A stretch of 64,000 nt of DNA from Alphaproteobacteria bacterium (lineage in GTDB: Bacteria > Pseudomonadota > Alphaproteobacteria > Rhodobacterales > Rhodobacteraceae). Both the position numbers and the translations under genes were made by a program. This document shows, one piece after another, positions 61,804 to 64,000 of the stretch (its first letter is position 1; each line of letters starts with the position of its first letter). The notes beneath the pieces were generated by a model. It saw only the letters and a list, made by a program, of their open reading frames with translations. It ran no database searches and was not told where the DNA came from. The stretch is from NCBI GenBank assembly GCA_030427145.1, contig JAUHWT010000008.1, positions 143,107 through 207,106 of the forward strand, read 5' to 3'.

Positions 61804-62880
61804 ATGACCGCTATCGACCCGGACTCAATTGACGCCAAGGAGGCCCGCCGGATGCGGCGCCACACCTGGATCAACAAGGCCGACTCCTGGTTCCAGGTTC
61901 TCGGACTGGCGTGGCTCACACCGGTTCTGAAGGCCGCCGCCGGAGACAACCCCCGCGCGCAGCTCTCGGAAATCTGGAAACTTCTCGGCGTACCGCTCAT
62001 CGCCATCATGGGCTTCCTTCTCCTCTGGGCCACCCTCGCCCCGACCGTCCAGACCTCACTCGGCGCCATCCCCGGCCCCGCAGCCGTCTGGGAACAGGCC
62101 GTAAACCTCAACGAGGACGCCATTCGCGAGCGCGAAAAAGAGGCCGCATTCTACGAGCGCCAGGAAAAACGCAACGCCGAATTCGCCGCCAATGGCGACA
62201 CCGACCGCATCAAGATCCGCAGCTACACCGGCCAGCCCACCTACTACCAGCAGATCTGGACCTCGATCAAAACCGTGTTCTTCGGCTTCCTGATCGCCTC
62301 GGTCGTGGCCATTCCCATCGGCATCATGGCCGGCCTGTCGGCCACCGCGAACGCGGCCGTGAACCCGCTGATCCAGATCTTCAAACCGGTCAGCCCGCTC
62401 GCCTGGCTGCCCATCGTGACCATGATCGTCTCGGCGACCTACACCACCGATGACGGCATGTTCTCGAAATCCTTCCTCGTCTCGGCCATCACCGTAACGC
62501 TCTGCTCGCTCTGGCCGACGCTGATCAACACCGCCCTTGGCGTGTCCACCATCGACAAGGATCTGGTCAGCGTCTCCCGCGTTCTGAAAATGAGCACGTA
62601 CTCCAAGATCACCAAACTCGTCCTGCCCTCCGCCCTGCCGCTGATCTTTACCGGTCTGCGCCTGTCGCTCGGTGTGGGCTGGATGGTTCTGATCGCCGCG
62701 GAAATGCTCGCCCAGAACCCAGGGCTTGGGAAATTCGTCTGGGACGAGTTCCAGAACGGCTCATCACAGTCACTCGCGCGCATCATGGTCGCCGTGTTCA
62801 CCATCGGCATCATCGGCTTCCTGCTGGACCGGGTCATGTACGCCCTCCAGTCCATGTTCACCTTCTCGGCAAACCGGTGA
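61804..62880 (+). CDS. nrtB: Nitrate ABC transporter permease
   Basis: 358 residues. An N-terminal cytoplasmic stretch and first helix (residues 58-76), a charged periplasmic loop (REREKEAAFYERQEKRNAEFAANGDTDR), then five helices with BPD-permease motif STYSKITKLVLPSALPLIFTGLRLSLGVGWMVLIAAEML, the NrtB signature. Partner of NrtA and the ATPase encoded next. GGCAGGATCC precedes the ATG, 57 bases after nrtA. Confidence 0.93.
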   Translation: MTAIDPDSIDAKEARRMRRHTWINKADSWFQVLGLAWLTPVLKAAAGDNPRAQLSEIWKLLGVPLIAIMGFLLLWATLAPTVQTSLGAIPGPAAVWEQAVNLNEDAIREREKEAAFYERQEKRNAEFAANGDTDRIKIRSYTGQPTYYQQIWTSIKTVFFGFLIASVVAIPIGIMAGLSATANAAVNPLIQIFKPVSPLAWLPIVTMIVSATYTTDDGMFSKSFLVSAITVTLCSLWPTLINTALGVSTIDKDLVSVSRVLKMSTYSKITKLVLPSALPLIFTGLRLSLGVGWMVLIAAEMLAQNPGLGKFVWDEFQNGSSQSLARIMVAVFTIGIIGFLLDRVMYALQSMFTFSANR

Positions 62881-62885
62881 CCTCC

Positions 62886-64000
62886 ATGAACATCCTGAGC
62901 TTCAACAATGTCAGCAAGGGTTTCGGAGCCGGAAACCAGCGTGTCGAGGTGCTGAAAAACATCAGTCTCGATGTGGAGGAAGGCGAGTTCATCGCCATCC
63001 TCGGCTTCTCCGGCACCGGAAAATCCACCCTGATGAACCTCATCGCCGGTCTCGAAACCCCCGACAGCGGCACCCTGACCTTCCAGGGCAAACCCATCAA
63101 CGGCCCCGGCCCGGAACGCGGCCTCGTGTTCCAGAGCTACTCGCTCATGCCCTGGCTGACCGTGGGCGGAAACATCGGCCTCGCCGTGGACGCGGTGTTC
63201 CCGAAACTCTCCAAAGCCGAACGCCAGGCCAAAATCGACCACTACGTCAACATGGTCGGCCTGCCCCACGCCATCAACCGCCGCCCCGCCGAACTCTCCG
63301 GCGGCATGCGTCAACGCGTTTCCGTGGCCCGCGCACTCGCCATGAACCCCGAGATGCTGCTACTCGATGAGCCGCTCTCCGCCCTCGACGCCCTCACCCG
63401 CGCCAACCTCGCGGACGAGATCCTCGACATCTGGGAACAGGACCGCAAAACCTGCATCCTGATCACCAATGACGTGGACGAGGCCATCCTGCTGGCCGAC
63501 CGCATCATCCCGCTCAACCCCGACGGCACGCTTGGCGACCCGATCACGGTGACGATCCCCCGTCCCCGCGAACGCACCGCCATGAACCATGACGAGGGCT
63601 TCAAGAAGCTGCGCGCCCAGGTCACCAACTACCTGATGGATGTGGGCATCGCCGCCCGCGTCGCGGAAACCCGCACCCTGCCTAATGTCACGCCCATCCA
63701 CGACCTGCCCTCGGCGGTGGTCAAGGCGGGCCAGACGGCCGTGACCAACGCTTTCCTCGACTTCTCACAGCTGCACAAGGTCTACCCGACCCCCAAGGGT
63801 CCGCTCACCGTGGTTGAGGACTTCAACCTCAAGGTCAACAAGGGCGAGTTCATCTCCCTGATCGGCCATTCCGGCTGCGGCAAATCCACCGTGCTGACAA
63901 TGGCCGCGGGCCTCAATGACATCTCCAAGGGCGGCATCATCCTCGACGGCAAACACGTGGAGGGCGCCGACCCCCAGCGCGCCGTGGTCTTCCAGTCGCC
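62886..64000 (+). CDS. Nitrate ABC transporter double ATP-binding protein, 3' end outside window
   Basis: 371 codons open to the right edge. The first ATPase domain is complete: Walker A GFSGTGKST, FQSYSLMPWLTV, LSGGMRQR, LLLDEPLSALD, TNDVDEA (H-loop His replaced by Asn). A linker of about 75 residues follows, then a second ATPase domain begins (FLDFSQLHKVYPTPKGPLTVVEDF) with Walker A GHSGCGKST. So two ATPases are fused in one chain, as in NrtC/NrtD fusions. Starts 5 bases after nrtB. What lies beyond is unknown. Confidence 0.9.
   Translation, partial: MNILSFNNVSKGFGAGNQRVEVLKNISLDVEEGEFIAILGFSGTGKSTLMNLIAGLETPDSGTLTFQGKPINGPGPERGLVFQSYSLMPWLTVGGNIGLAVDAVFPKLSKAERQAKIDHYVNMVGLPHAINRRPAELSGGMRQRVSVARALAMNPEMLLLDEPLSALDALTRANLADEILDIWEQDRKTCILITNDVDEAILLADRIIPLNPDGTLGDPITVTIPRPRERTAMNHDEGFKKLRAQVTNYLMDVGIAARVAETRTLPNVTPIHDLPSAVVKAGQTAVTNAFLDFSQLHKVYPTPKGPLTVVEDFNLKVNKGEFISLIGHSGCGKSTVLTMAAGLNDISKGGIILDGKHVEGADPQRAVVFQS

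Overview
The window is GC-rich, densely packed chromosome from an alphaproteobacterium, probably of the Rhodobacterales/Hyphomicrobiales kind. The evidence is the gene content: a XoxF-type methanol dehydrogenase beside glutathione-linked formaldehyde oxidation, formate-dehydrogenase accessory families (DUF6505, DUF4444, DUF6494), TRAP and CUT1 transporters, NasT/NasS nitrate control, and very frequent ATGA/GTGA gene overlaps. I saw no rRNA, tRNA, CRISPR array, transposase or phage gene. Both edges cut a gene.

Region by region. (1) 1-5129: tail of what looks like a formate-dehydrogenase accessory cluster: a multi-cluster 4Fe-4S protein (cut at the left edge), a secreted cytochrome c on the other strand, then DUF6494, Mrp/ApbC, a lipoate/biotin-ligase-like DUF4444 protein and DUF6505. 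(2) 5219-9019: a small carbohydrate locus (ketose 3-epimerase, ROK regulator, two SDR dehydrogenases) preceded by a 17-bp palindrome. (3) 9102-10328: a DUF2254 membrane protein. (4) 10453-38059: a large methanol/quinoprotein locus. It holds a seven-gene MoxR-DUF58-DUF4381-VWA-VWA-TPR-BatD operon (mxaRSACKL-like), a response regulator/FIST/NahK-ErcS-like sensory unit, secreted unknowns, two SoxYZ-like carriers, a SoxH-like metallohydrolase, flhA-fghA-cytochrome c, xoxF-xoxG-xoxJ, a CXXCW rhodanese-like protein, a YVTN beta-propeller, a MxaD-like protein, and an operon joining an SsuABC-like importer to an ABC-2 transporter, followed by a VOC protein. (5) 38113-42876: a secreted unknown and a four-gene phosphorelay. 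(6) 43070-53004: IclR regulator, GH105 hydrolase, CUT1 sugar ABC transporter and three Gfo/Idh/MocA oxidoreductases, which looks like use of an unsaturated uronate-containing oligosaccharide. (7) 53085-58197, minus strand: TRAP transporter, diaminopropionate ammonia-lyase and N-carbamoyl amino-acid hydrolase. (8) 58391-64000: NasT, NasS, a two-hexaloop ANTAR leader with attenuator, then nrtA, nrtB and a double-ATPase nrtC-type gene cut by the right edge.

How the parts fit. Methanol is oxidised in the periplasm by XoxF (PQQ plus lanthanide, judged from the DxD motif), with electrons going to XoxG and other c-type cytochromes. Formaldehyde goes through S-(hydroxymethyl)glutathione dehydrogenase and S-formylglutathione hydrolase to formate, and the left-edge cluster plausibly serves formate dehydrogenase. 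The right half supplies sugar-acid carbon and nitrogen (nitrate, and probably a ureido or diamino acid). The least explained parts are the SoxYZ-like/metallohydrolase/CXXCW set, the joint importer-exporter operon inside the XoxF locus, and the carbamoylase-DpaL-TRAP operon. The best-resolved regulatory element is the NasT-dependent leader RNA upstream of nrtA.
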